From: Aplectana chamaeleonis
Taxonomy: Eukaryota; Nematoda; Chromadorea; Rhabditida; Cosmocercidae
Length of the DNA: 64,000 nucleotides
NCBI GenBank assembly: GCA_029168955.1
Contig: JAPDOI010000064.1
Coordinates: 2,170,001-2,234,000 of the forward strand
Reading direction: 5' to 3'
The position numbers and the translations under genes are program-made. Below the pieces are notes generated by a model, which worked only from the letters and a program-made list of their open reading frames with translations, did not search any database and was not told the DNA's origin. This document shows, in pieces, positions 32,254-43,118 of this stretch. Position 1 is the first letter of the stretch. Every line of letters starts with the position of its first letter.

Positions 32254-32423
32254 TAATTTTATCCGAGTTACTCGAGGTCGGTCCTATTTTTGTAAAGGCG
32301 CAATGAGCGATCGCGGGGCCCCTACGGCATTGCCGCTGAGGATCTGCTCCAGTGTCGCTTCAGTGCCTGTAGGATCCGTAGCGGCATTACAGCGGCCTTC
32401 TCTCGGCAATTTCCGCAAGAGTA

Positions 32424-33781
32424 GTAGCTTGAAAACGGTACATTAGTGTAGCTAGTGTGTCCACGTTAGCTGTGTTAAAGTAACCGAAACGTGTCTTACT
32501 CGATTCATAGGTATAGAGAGTTAAACGAAAAAAAAACATAGGACAGGATTCGGTTAGTTTAATTATGCTAATGTAGACAAATCAGCGACCGTAACGTACA
32601 GTTTTGATTTTTAACATGAAAGGGTCAGTAATTCGAGGAGTACGGCCAAATTACACGCACTATACATATTACCATAGTCAAATATCAGATATGCACAAAG
32701 TATTCTATTGGCGCAGGTATAGTTAACCATTTGGGCACAAAACGGGTCAGTAACGTTCAATGCCATACCAAGGGAACACACACAAGACGCATTCAAAACT
32801 TTGGAGCTCATATCTGCATTCTTTAAGTAACTACTATTAGTTTCACCCCAATATTCCAATTACCGCCCACTAATTAGACTAGTGACAGTTTAGGACTTCT
32901 CTCAAGCATCCAGATGTCCTGTAGTCAGTCCTGTAGCGATCGATCCTAGAAACAATAATACGACTGATGGGGGCTCGAAAGCTATTGCAAGTTGCGGAAT
33001 TTCGGACTGCAGGGGAAGGGACATTTTTAGCTACGAAAATCTGTAATGCCATCCTCCAGATACAAGATACATGATCTAATAATTAGGGAATAATTCGACA
33101 GATTGGGAGTCAACTAGTGACAGTTAATCAGAGAGTTTAGCTAAAAACAATATCAAAATCTCGCTTGATTCGGAACAGAATGAGCAAATTGAATGAATAA
33201 ATACCACGTGTAGTAGTAAGCCGGCCCAAGCCTCGAGTTTAAAGGCATCGGACGCGGAAAAAACCGTGCCTTAATTTTCCACTGCTTAATCAGGCAAGCC
33301 CTTGAAGAATGGAATTATAGTGAAAAGGTCCCACAGAACACTCAATTAAAAAAAACTCGTCTAAAAACTTCTCAAACCATTTCTTTCTCGCCCACTCTGT
33401 CGATTTCGATGTGTTTGGCGCAATGCGTCCGAAGATTTTTTTTCTAAATTTCGGATGTGGTGTTTCGCTTTGAACCTATTGGATTAAAGCATTTTCTTGT
33501 CTTTCTTCTGCCAAGAATTACCGGAAAGTAAGAAGCTCGCACTGTGCAAGTTTGGATGCCACGATTTTCCTAGAAAAGGTGTTTCAATTCCGGATCGTTC
33601 GCGCCTGGCATGGCGCTTCTGTTCTTTGTGCTAGATGACTGATGGGAACTGGTGGCGGATAATTATTTTTGAACCACTCTGACTTCAGAACCACAGGTTT
33701 TTGACAGGCTAAACTTCGTTGTCTACCGGGCTTATTAATAAAACTGGGCCTGAAAGAAGGATAGTGGTTTTCGGCGTGAAC
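32424..33781. other. No gene; possible TTAA-family left end
   Basis: 33238-33260 (TTTAAAGGCATCGGACGCGG) resembles a TTAA-family left terminus. 33762-33781 (GGTTTTCGGCGTGAAC) resembles a truncated right terminus that stops where the RTE 3' tail begins. The body between is unlike the other subfamilies. No coding segment supported. Confidence 0.35.
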
Positions 33782-33797
33782 TTCTTCTTTATCTTCT

Positions 33798-35690
33798 TCA
33801 GCGTTTGTCCCGCATTGTAGCAGGGTCCGCTTTCCCCGAACGTTGCCGCCATTTGACCTTGGCGTTCACGTTGTCAGGATGGGGGTCTGCACTTTTCATA
33901 TTGTTGTGCAAGACAACCAGCCATCTCTGCTTAGGTCGTCCTCTTGATCACTGGCCCGTCACTTGGAGCTACATAGCCGCTTTCGCTATCGAGTGTTCTC
34001 CAGCTCGCAGAACATGCCCATACCATCTTAGGCGATTTTCGCGAAGTTTGTCCGAAATGGGCGCAACACCGTATCTTTCACTCACATCTTAATTCCGAAC
34101 TCTGCCCCAACGTGTCAGGCCACCAGTCCCCCTCAGCATCGTTGTTTCCATAACGCCGAGCCGTCTTCCTTCTTCCTTTGTCATTGGACAACACTCTGTG
34201 CCATACAGTAGTGCGACGGGCCTCACAACTGAACGATAAATCTTTGACTTGAGCCTGTCGCAAACCTTTTTATCACAGAGCACTCCACTCGCGGTACGCC
34301 ACTTCAACCAAGCAGCATTGATGCGTGATCGACTTCAGCCGTCAGCGTCCCATCATCGCTAAGCGTTGATGCAAGATACCGAAACGTATGCGCCTTTGGC
34401 AAGACTGTGTTGTCGACTTGGATGGAATCGTCACAACTCGCATTTGTCATGTATTCGGTTTTCTTCTTATTGAGTCGTAAGCCGAATTCTACCAGTCTGT
34501 CGTGCCATGCTTGAACTTGTGCTTGGAGATTTCCTTTGCTGTCTGAGGCGTGCATCACGTCGTCAGCATACAACAGTGTCCAAGGTGCTGAAATCTGCAA
34601 ATCTCGTGTGATGACATCCATGACGATGATGAAGAGCAGAGGGGAGAGGGCGGAGCCTCGATGAACTCCAACAGTAATTCGAAAAGGCCTTGATGTTCCT
34701 GCCGCGGATCGTAGGAAACTTGACGTGTCCACGTAAAAAAGCTTCACCCAACCGATTAAATCTTCGGGCACGTCTCGGCTACGCAGAGCATACCATATAA
34801 CTTCGTGAGGGGTTCGATCGAACGCTTTCTCAAGATCAAGAAAGGCAAGGTGTACAGCTCCTTCTTTTTCACGGTGCTTTTCCGCAAGAAGTCGGGTCGC
34901 ATGAATAGCGTCGACGGTACCGCAGTTCCTGACGAAACCACATTGATTTACGCTCAGCTCAACGACATCACGTATTCTTCTATCCAGAATCCTCTCGAAA
35001 ATCTTCATTGTGTGGCTAAGAAGTCGGATGGGCCGGTAGTTGCTACAGTCAGCAGGCCTCCCTTTCTTTTTGAAAATCGGGACTGTGGTGCTTGACTTCC
35101 AGTCTGAGGGAACCTTGCGCTCAGTCACAATGCGGTTGAAAAACAATGCAAGCCAGGCAGTCGGGTTCCAACGTCGACTCTTCCATAACTCTGTGGCAAC
35201 ATCATCCGGCCCGGTAGCTTTGCCATTCTGCATCGCTTTCAAAGCCTCTGATTCTTCGCTTGCTGGGATAGGCGCCATCGCCACATATACGGGAAGAGCA
35301 TGAGGTAACGGGGGATGCGGGAACTCTTCTGTCAAAATCGCTTCGAAATACTGCCGCCATCTTTCCTTCGCCTGCTCAGCATTCGATAGCAGCCGACCAT
35401 GACCATCGTTTAACCCAAGAAACTTCTCTATATCCTATTTATTTCGGTTTCGCGATCTGACAAGTCGGTAGAGATCGCGCTCGCCCTCTCTCGTGTCAAG
35501 CTTGCGAAATAAAGCTTCGTATCGTCGATCTCTCCTTCTCGCTACTGCCTTCTTAGCAGCACTTTTCGCGACTTGATACTTTTTCCAGTTAGCCGGGGTT
35601 TTCTCTCTGAGGAAAGCGTGGTGAAGAGCCTCCTTCCTTCGTACACACGCCTTTACTTCGTCAGTCCATAATTACGCTTCCTTCTCAATT
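33798..35690 (-). pseudogene. RTE reverse transcriptase pseudogene
   Basis: The longest intact piece is 34304-35335 (343 codons). Visible RT landmarks in that piece: GKATGPDD near residues 38-45, SNYRPI near 98-103, FLDLEKAFDRTPHEV near 165-179 with the first catalytic aspartate at about 167, GSALSPLLF near 227-235, and the active-site YADD at 256-259. Reading continues downstream in another frame (34089-34307) after a one-base loss near 34317, through the [20 protein letters not shown] region, then hits TAA at 34089-34091 and further stops before the natural end at 33798. Upstream, a TAG at 35435-35437 and TAA codons at 35672-35674 and 35690-35692 break the link to the endonuclease. Confidence 0.88.
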
Positions 35691-35692
35691 TA

Positions 35693-36517
35693 TCTCCGTC
35701 CAGGCTTTGTCGTTCCAAGAACGGTGCGAGCAGCTTGAACTATGCTCCTTTTCGCTTCCTCCCAGCTCTCTTCGACGTTTGTGATCTGCTGTAGATGGAT
35801 TCGAACAATTACTTCGGGTGCCTTGTCCTTTAAATTCCACCACTTGATCCTTGCAGGACCTGTGAGGTATGCGCGTTGTTGTTTCGGAGGGCTAACGCGG
35901 AGCGTGCAGATGAGTGGACGTTGTTGAGTAGCCACCGCCTCATAAGGAATCACTTTGGCATCAGTAACTAACGTGCGGTCTTTGCTCCTCACAAGGAAGT
36001 AATCGATTTGCGACGAAACGGTTCCACTGTGATACGTTGCTAGCTGAGAGCACCGCTTTCTATACCATGTATTCGGCAGTATGAGGTCGTGACTACCAGC
36101 GTAGTCGAGAATCCGCTCGCCATCGTCATTTCTTCGTCCATAACCGAACCACCATGACTGGGATGTCCGTTGCTCGCCTGTTCCACGTGTCCGTTCAAGT
36201 CGCCAGCTACAACAAGACAGTCTTCTACCGGAACGGCCGCGGTTTCACTATCAAGGAGTGCCCAAAAATCATCTTTCGTTCGTGACGAGCAGTCGCTCTG
36301 TGGAGCATATGCGCTCTTGCGAGACTTGACGACAAAAATGATTTTCATGAAACGGTCATGGTACCGGAAGACTTCAGCAACAGAATCACTATAGCGCTCA
36401 GAAACGATAACTCCAACTCCGTTTGTCGTTCGTGGATTGCCATTGTAGATAAGCTGGTAACCAGCACCAATGTCTTTAGACTTCGCACCCGCACATCTTG
36501 TTTCTTGCGTGGCCAGC
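35693..36517 (-). pseudogene. RTE endonuclease pseudogene
   Basis: Two frames make up the endonuclease half. 36159-36517 covers ATQETRCAGAKS, GVGVIVSERYSDSV, SAYAPQSDCSS and GDLNGHVEQ, motifs of the exonuclease/endonuclease/phosphatase fold. A single-base loss near 36147 shifts the frame. The second frame continues at about 35693-36146 with the ILDYAGSHDL, SQIDYFLVRSKDRTLV and LTGPARIKWW region. The N-terminal motif is missing because the element is 5'-truncated; the apparent first 20 residues from 36585 derive from the adjoining MITE. Confidence 0.82.
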
Positions 36518-36518
36518 C

Positions 36519-36667
36519 GACACCAGTAATTAGCCGTTATACTTAGTTTTTGAGTGTTTTTCAAGCAGATTTCCGGGTTTTTCACTCATTTTTACTTTTG
36601 CGATGACCAAATCTACATTCTCAATAAGAGAGCTCAAAAGTCGTTTTTATAACAAACCCTGACTTAA
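36519..36667 (+). mobile_element. TTAA-family right-end fragment
   Basis: Matches the right third of 56874-57323: GTAATTAGCCGTTATACTT, TTTTTGCGATGACCAAATC-like, and AGAGAGCTCAAAAGTCGTTT, ending at ACTTAA. It begins exactly where the RTE coding sequence stops. Confidence 0.7.
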
Positions 36668-37319
36668 AAACTACGGCTTACGATTCGGAATCGTCTCACC
36701 GTAATTACGCTTTACGAATTTCATTCACGCATGTCCTTGGTAGACTGTTGCCGACTGATTGTCGGTATCGGAGAGAAATTCCGGTCCATACTTGCGAACA
36801 ACCGCCGTTGCATCACGCAGCACGCTAATAATCGTACTGGGGCAAAGGCTAATTGTGTCAGGGCCTAATGGTCCCAGCACGATTATAATAGCGTGGAGAG
36901 TGGTTCTCCGATAACGACAGCATTGGATCTAGACGATCACTAAAACAACTAGATTGATTTCTGTCTCTCCAAGGAAAGCAAACCCCTATGACCTCCCATT
37001 ATACAACTCCCACTATGCGACTCAAAACAGATTTACAAAATCTTTTTTTGTAAATAGCTAACGCGTGAGGTCAGGATTCTGTCTGTATAGCGGCGCAACA
37101 AGTCCTGTGAAACGTTCTGAATACAGATCGACGCGTGACACGACCTAAGGTGCGGCAATTGGTGCAACGACTAAATCTACGCCGCGCTATGCGCGTATAT
37201 GAGGAACGCACATAGATTGTCGTCCTGGAGAGCTTAAAGGGCTCCACGCAGTTACGCTCGACGACTCGCACCGCAGTGATATGTGATCAGAGGGCGTTCG
37301 CGAGTTTCATAGCCACCCC
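36668..37319. other. No recognisable gene
   Basis: Unique-looking. Nothing supported. Confidence 0.4.
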
Positions 37320-37455
37320 TTAGGGGCAGTTTTTACTTTCGCCGCCGGGGAGTGCGGCACAGTGTATTTTTGTAATAATGATCACGTGGCGCAAATAATG
37401 ATCATCATCAATATTATGGGATTGCACTTCGCAGCGCGGCTCGGCGGCTGGAGTG
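37320..37455. mobile_element. Decayed relative of the 136-bp MITE
   Basis: Starts near TAGGGGCAGTTTTTACTTTCG and contains GCCGCCGGGGAGTGCGGCAC, TGATCACGTGGCGC, CAATATTATGGGATTGCACT and GGCTCGGCGGCTGGAG, in the same order as the intact copy immediately to the right. Its last bases appear displaced beyond the younger copy. Confidence 0.45.
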
Positions 37456-37458
37456 TAA

Positions 37459-37594
37459 GGCGTCGTTTGTACTTCCGCCGCCGAGCGGCGCGGCGAAGTG
37501 CAATCCTACAATATCGATCGTGCCGCGCCGCGTGATCAATATTACAGAAATGCACTGTGCCGCGCCGCTCGGCGGCGGGAGCACAAACGCCCCC
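37459..37594. mobile_element. 136-bp Harbinger-like MITE, copy 3
   Basis: Flanked by TAA at 37456-37458 and 37595-37597; starts GGCGTCGTTTGTACTTCCGC, ends GCACAAACGCCCCC. Arms share GTGCCGCGCCGC and GGCGGCG blocks and the centre reads GTGATCAATATTAC, as in copy 1. Confidence 0.85.
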
Positions 37595-37597
37595 TAA

Positions 37598-38909
<1,312 letters not shown>

Positions 38910-39107
38910 CCCGCTTATCTTAGGAATGGCCGATCAAAACTCGTATGAAATGGTACCAACATTTAGGTGAGTACGACATTCATCGATTGCCAAAAAATCA
39001 GCCCTAGTCACCTTTTACGTGCTTCGGGGCAAACGAGTTTTTCCGTGGGTCGCACTTTTGGCCGTGGGTCATGAAAACTTGTATGAGTCGTCTAGCGATG
39101 CAAAAAA

Positions 39108-42100
39108 ACGCAGGACGTCATAAAAGGTGTGCAGGACCCCAGTGATAGTGTGCAGGACGTCATAAAAATGTGCAGGACCCCAGTGGGAGTGTGCACGACG
39201 TCATAAAAAATGTGCAGGACCCCAGCGGGAGTATGCAGGACGTCATAGAAAATGTGCAGGACCCCAGCGGGAGTGTGCAGGACGTCATAGAATGGGTGGA
39301 GGACCTCAGTGGGAGTGTGCAGGACGTCATAGAAAATGTGCAGGACCCCAGCGGGAGTGTGCAGGACGTCACAGAAAGTGTGCAGAACCTCAGTGGGAGT
39401 GTGCAGGACGTCATAGAAAGTGTGCAGGACCCCAGCGGGAGTGTGCAGGACGTCATAGAAAGTGTACACGACCCCAGTGGGAGTGTGCACGACGTCATAA
39501 AAAATGTGCAGGACCCCAGCGGGAGTATGCAGGACGTCATAGAAAATGTGCAGGACCCCAGCGGGAGTGTGCAGGACGTCATAGAAAGTGTGCAGGACCC
39601 CAGCGGGAGTGTGCAGGACGTCATAGAAAATGTGCAGGACCCCAGCGGGAGTGTGCAGGAAGTCACAGAAAGTGTGCAGAACCTCAGTGGGAGTGTGCAG
39701 GACGTCATAAAAATGTGCAGGACCCCAGTGGGAGTGTGCACGACGTCATAGAAAGTGTACACGACCCCAGTGGGAGTGTGCACGACGTCATAAAAAATGT
39801 GCAGGACCCCAGCGGGAGTATGCAGGACGTCATAGAAAATGTGCAGGACCCCAGCGGGAGTGTGCATGACGTCATAGAATGGGTGGAGGACCTCAGTGGG
39901 AGTGTGCAGGACGTCATAGAAAATGTGCAGGACCCCAGCGGGAGTGTGCAGGACGTCATAGAAAGTGTGCAGGACCCCAGCGGGAGTGTGCAGGACGTCA
40001 TAGAAAATGTGCAGGACCCCAGCGGGAGTGTGCAGGACGTCACAGAAAGTGTGCAGAACCTCAGTGGGAGTGTGCAGGACGTCATAAAAATGTGCAGGAC
40101 CCCAGTGGGAGTGTGCACGTCGTCATAGAAAGTGTACACGACCCCAGTGGGAGTGTGCACGACGTCATAAAAAATGTGCAGGACCCCAGCGGGAGTATGC
40201 AGGACGTCATAGAAAATGTGCAGGACCCCAGCGGGAGTGTGCAGGACGTCATAGAATGGGTGGACGACCTCAGTGGGAGTGTGCAGGACGTCATAGAAAA
40301 TGTGCAGGACCCCAGCGCCAGTGTGCAGGACGTCACAGAAAGTGTGCAGAACCTCAGTGGGAGTGTGCAGGACGTCATAGAAAGTGTGCAGGACCCCAGT
40401 GGGAGTGTGCACGACGTCATAGAAAGTGTACACGACCCCAGTGGGAGTGTGCACGACGTCATAAAAAATGTGCAGGACCCCAGCGGGAGTATGCAGGACG
40501 TCATAGAAAATGTGCAGGACCCCAGCGGGAGTGTGCAGGACGTCATAGAATGGGTGGAGGACCTCAGTGGGAGTGTGCAGGACGTCATAGAAAATGTGCA
40601 GGACCCCAGCGGGAGTGTGCAGGACGTCACAGAAAGTGTGCAGAACCTCAGTGGGAGTGTGCAGGACGTCATAGAAAGTGTGCAGGACCCCAGCGGGAGT
40701 GTGCAGGACGTCATGGAAAGTGTACACGACCCCAGTGGGAGTGTGCACGACGTCAAAGAAAAAGTGCAGAACCTCAGTGGGAGTGTGCAGGACGTCATAG
40801 AAAGTGTGCAGGACCCCAGCGGGAGTGTGCAGGACGTCATAGAAAGTGTGCAGGACCCCAGCGGGAGTGTGCAGGACGTCATGGAAAGTGTACGCGACCC
40901 CAGTGGGAGTGTGCACGACGTCAAAGAAAAAGTGCAGAACCTCAGTGGGAGTGTGCAGGAAGTCATAGAAAGTGTGCAGGACCCCAGCGGGAGTGTGCAG
41001 GACGTCATAGAAACTGTACACGACCCCAGTGGGAGTGTGCACGACGTCAAAGAAAAAGTGCAGAACCTCAGTGGGAGTGTGCAGGACGTCATAGAAAGTG
41101 TGCAGGACCCCAGCGGGAGTGTGCAGGACGTCATAGAAAGTGTACACGACCCCAAAAGGGAGTGTGCACGACGTCAAAGAAAAAGTGCAGAACCTCAGTG
41201 GGAGTGTGCAGGACGTCATAGAAAGTGTGCAGGACCCCAGTGGGAGTGTGCAGGACGTCATAGAAAGTGGGCAGGACCCCAGCGGGAGTGTGCAGGACGT
41301 CATGGAAAGTGTACACGACCCCAGTGGGAGTGTGCACGACGTCAAGGAAAAAGTGCAGAACCTCAGTGGGAGTGTGCAGGACGGCATAGAAAGTGTGCAG
41401 GACCCCAGCGGGAGTGTGCAGGACGTCATAGAAAGTGTGCAGGACCCCAGCAGGAGTGTGCAGGACGTCATGGAAAGTGTACACGACCCCAGTGGGAGTG
41501 TGCACGACGTCAAAGAAAAAGTGCAGAACCTCAGTGGGAGTGTGCAGGACGTCATAGAAAGTGTGCAGGACCCCAGTGGGAGTGTGCAGGACGTCATAGA
41601 AAGTGTACACGACCCCAGTGGGAGTGTGCACGACGACAAAGAAAAAGTGCAGAACCTCAGTGGGAGTGTGCAGGACGTCATATAAAGTGTGCAGGACCCC
41701 AGCGGGAGTGTGCAGGACGTCATGGAAAGTGTACACGACCCCAGTGGGAGTGTGCACGACGTCAAAGAAAAAGTGCAGAACCTCAGTGGGAGTGTGCAGG
41801 ACGTCATAAAAATGTGCAGGACCCCAGTGTGAGTGAGCAGGACGTCATGGAAAGTGTACACGACCCCAGTGGGAGTGTGCACGACGTCAAAGAAAAAGTG
41901 CAAAACCTCAGTGGGAGTGTGCAGGACGTCATAGAAAGTGTGCAGGACCCCAGCGGGAGTGTGCAGGACGTCATAGAAAGTGTACACGACCCCAGTGGGA
42001 GTGTGCACGACGTCATAAAAAATGTGCAGGACCCCAGCGGGAGTATGCAGGACGTCATAGAAAGTGTGCAGGACCCCAGCGGGAGTGTGCAGGACGTCAT

Positions 42101-42487
42101 AGAATGGGTGGAGGACCTTAGTGGGAGTGTGCAGGACGTCATAGAAAATGTGCAGGACCCCAGCGGGAGTGTGCAGGACGTCACAGAAAGTGTGCAGGAC
42201 CCCGTGGAAATGTGCAGGACGTCATAGAAATTGTGCAGGACCCCAGTGGGAGTGTGCAGGACGTCAAAGAAAAAGTGCAGAACCTCAGTGGGAGTGTGCA
42301 GGACGTCACAGAAAGTGTGCAGGACCCCGTGGAAATGTGCAGGACGTCATAGAAATTGTGCAGGACTCCAGTGGGAGTGTGCAGGACGTCATAGAAAGTG
42401 TACACGACCCCAGTGGGAGTGTGCACGACGACAAAGAAAAAGTGCAGAACCTCAGTGGGAGTGTGCAGGACGTCATCGAAAGCGTAG
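39108..42487 (+). repeat. 42-bp minisatellite array 2
   Basis: About 80 tandem units carrying GTCATAGAAAGTGTGCAGG followed by ACCCCAGCGGGAGTGTGCA. The same family as array 1, but with array-specific differences (GTCAT for GCCGT, GCAGGAC for GCGGGAC). Variants such as AGAATGGGTGGAGGACCTCA recur at 39290, 39876, 40252, 40547 and 42103, at distances near multiples of 42, showing higher-order blocks. Occasional 41-bp units shift frame. ORFs to 782 codons on both strands are artefacts. Confidence 0.95.
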
Positions 42488-42688
42488 AATGTAGAAAAAA
42501 TAGGGAAATTCAAACAATTTTCCATCCCAAATCGTAACCATTTTGTGGCGAAGAAAACAGAGGAGAACGTAATCTGTGAAAAAGCCTGCTACACGTCTCA
42601 AGAAGTCCGAAGACTTTCCCTGACAATCTAGGGAATTGTGCAGCACCTTCACTGTTCGTCACTCATTATAACCGCTCAGTTTGTATCT

Positions 42689-42839
42689 TATCTCCAGGTA
42701 GCCGCGTTCGAACTCTTATCACGCTATCTTGAAAGCGGAGGAGTGGTTTTTACATTTCTACAATTGCGTTCCATGAAAAACAACCGCTCCACTTCTATGA
42801 TAAAGCTATCATAGCAGCGGCGCGGCTACCTCTCATCCA
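42689..42839. repeat. Palindrome, GGTAGCCGCG type
   Basis: Left arm GGTAGCCGCGTTCGAAC through GGAGTGGTTTTTAC; right arm GAAAAACAACCGCTCCAC through GCGCGGCTACC. Arms of about 65 bp, imperfect, with an inner TATGATAAAGCTATCATA hairpin. Confidence 0.6.
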
Positions 42840-43118
42840 GTGATTGACGATACATATTTCTGTTAACGAGAACAATGGCATGGTGTTGGTCAACTAAGGA
42901 AACATCACCTAGAATGCGGGTGAATTTCGCTTTTCATAGAGAGATGATAAAGTGAGAATAATCTCTCGCAAACTTCATAAATGAGAAAAAAAGGATGTTT
43001 TACTTTTTGATCTCATATTTTCTTACCACACTCCCTGCTGTTAATCCCCGGCAGCCTGCTCCGCTCAGTAGAGTTCATACGGACAGCAACTTTTGGGTAG
43101 ACGGAAGTCAGTCACCAC

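Larger units (their letters stand above)
31322..32423. repeat. Foldback element, CCGCAGCGGCTCCG type, copy 2 (interrupted)
   Basis: 31322-31720 aligns in order with 4797-5180 (GATAGTACCGCAACGG, CCGCGAGGATGCA, TACGATGCACTGTCC, GTGGTAAAAC, GAGGTACAT). 32255-32423 aligns with 5200-5351 (GCGGCATTACAGCG, CGGCAATTTC). Between them lies a TA-flanked transposon absent from copy 1. Confidence 0.6.
33782..36518 (-). mobile_element. RTE-type non-LTR retrotransposon, 5'-truncated and dead
   Basis: A minus-strand LINE with apurinic-like endonuclease followed by reverse transcriptase, the standard RTE order, and a short GAAGA-rich 3' tail right after the stop (33782-33800 on the plus strand reads TTCTTCTTTATCTTCTTCA). 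The 5' end is lost: at about 36518 endonuclease coding joins directly onto a TTAA-family fragment. At least two frameshifts and several in-frame stops prevent function. No poly(A), as usual for RTE. Confidence 0.88.

Noticed and set aside
39705..42227. Overlapping ORFs of 767-782 codons on both strands of array 2, and similar long ORFs in arrays 1 and 3, as repetitive proteins
   Set aside because: The unit is 42 bp (14 codons) and four to five of six frames lack stops, so long ORFs arise automatically on both strands. Differences between arrays are not concentrated at third codon positions in any frame, and 41-bp units break the frame.
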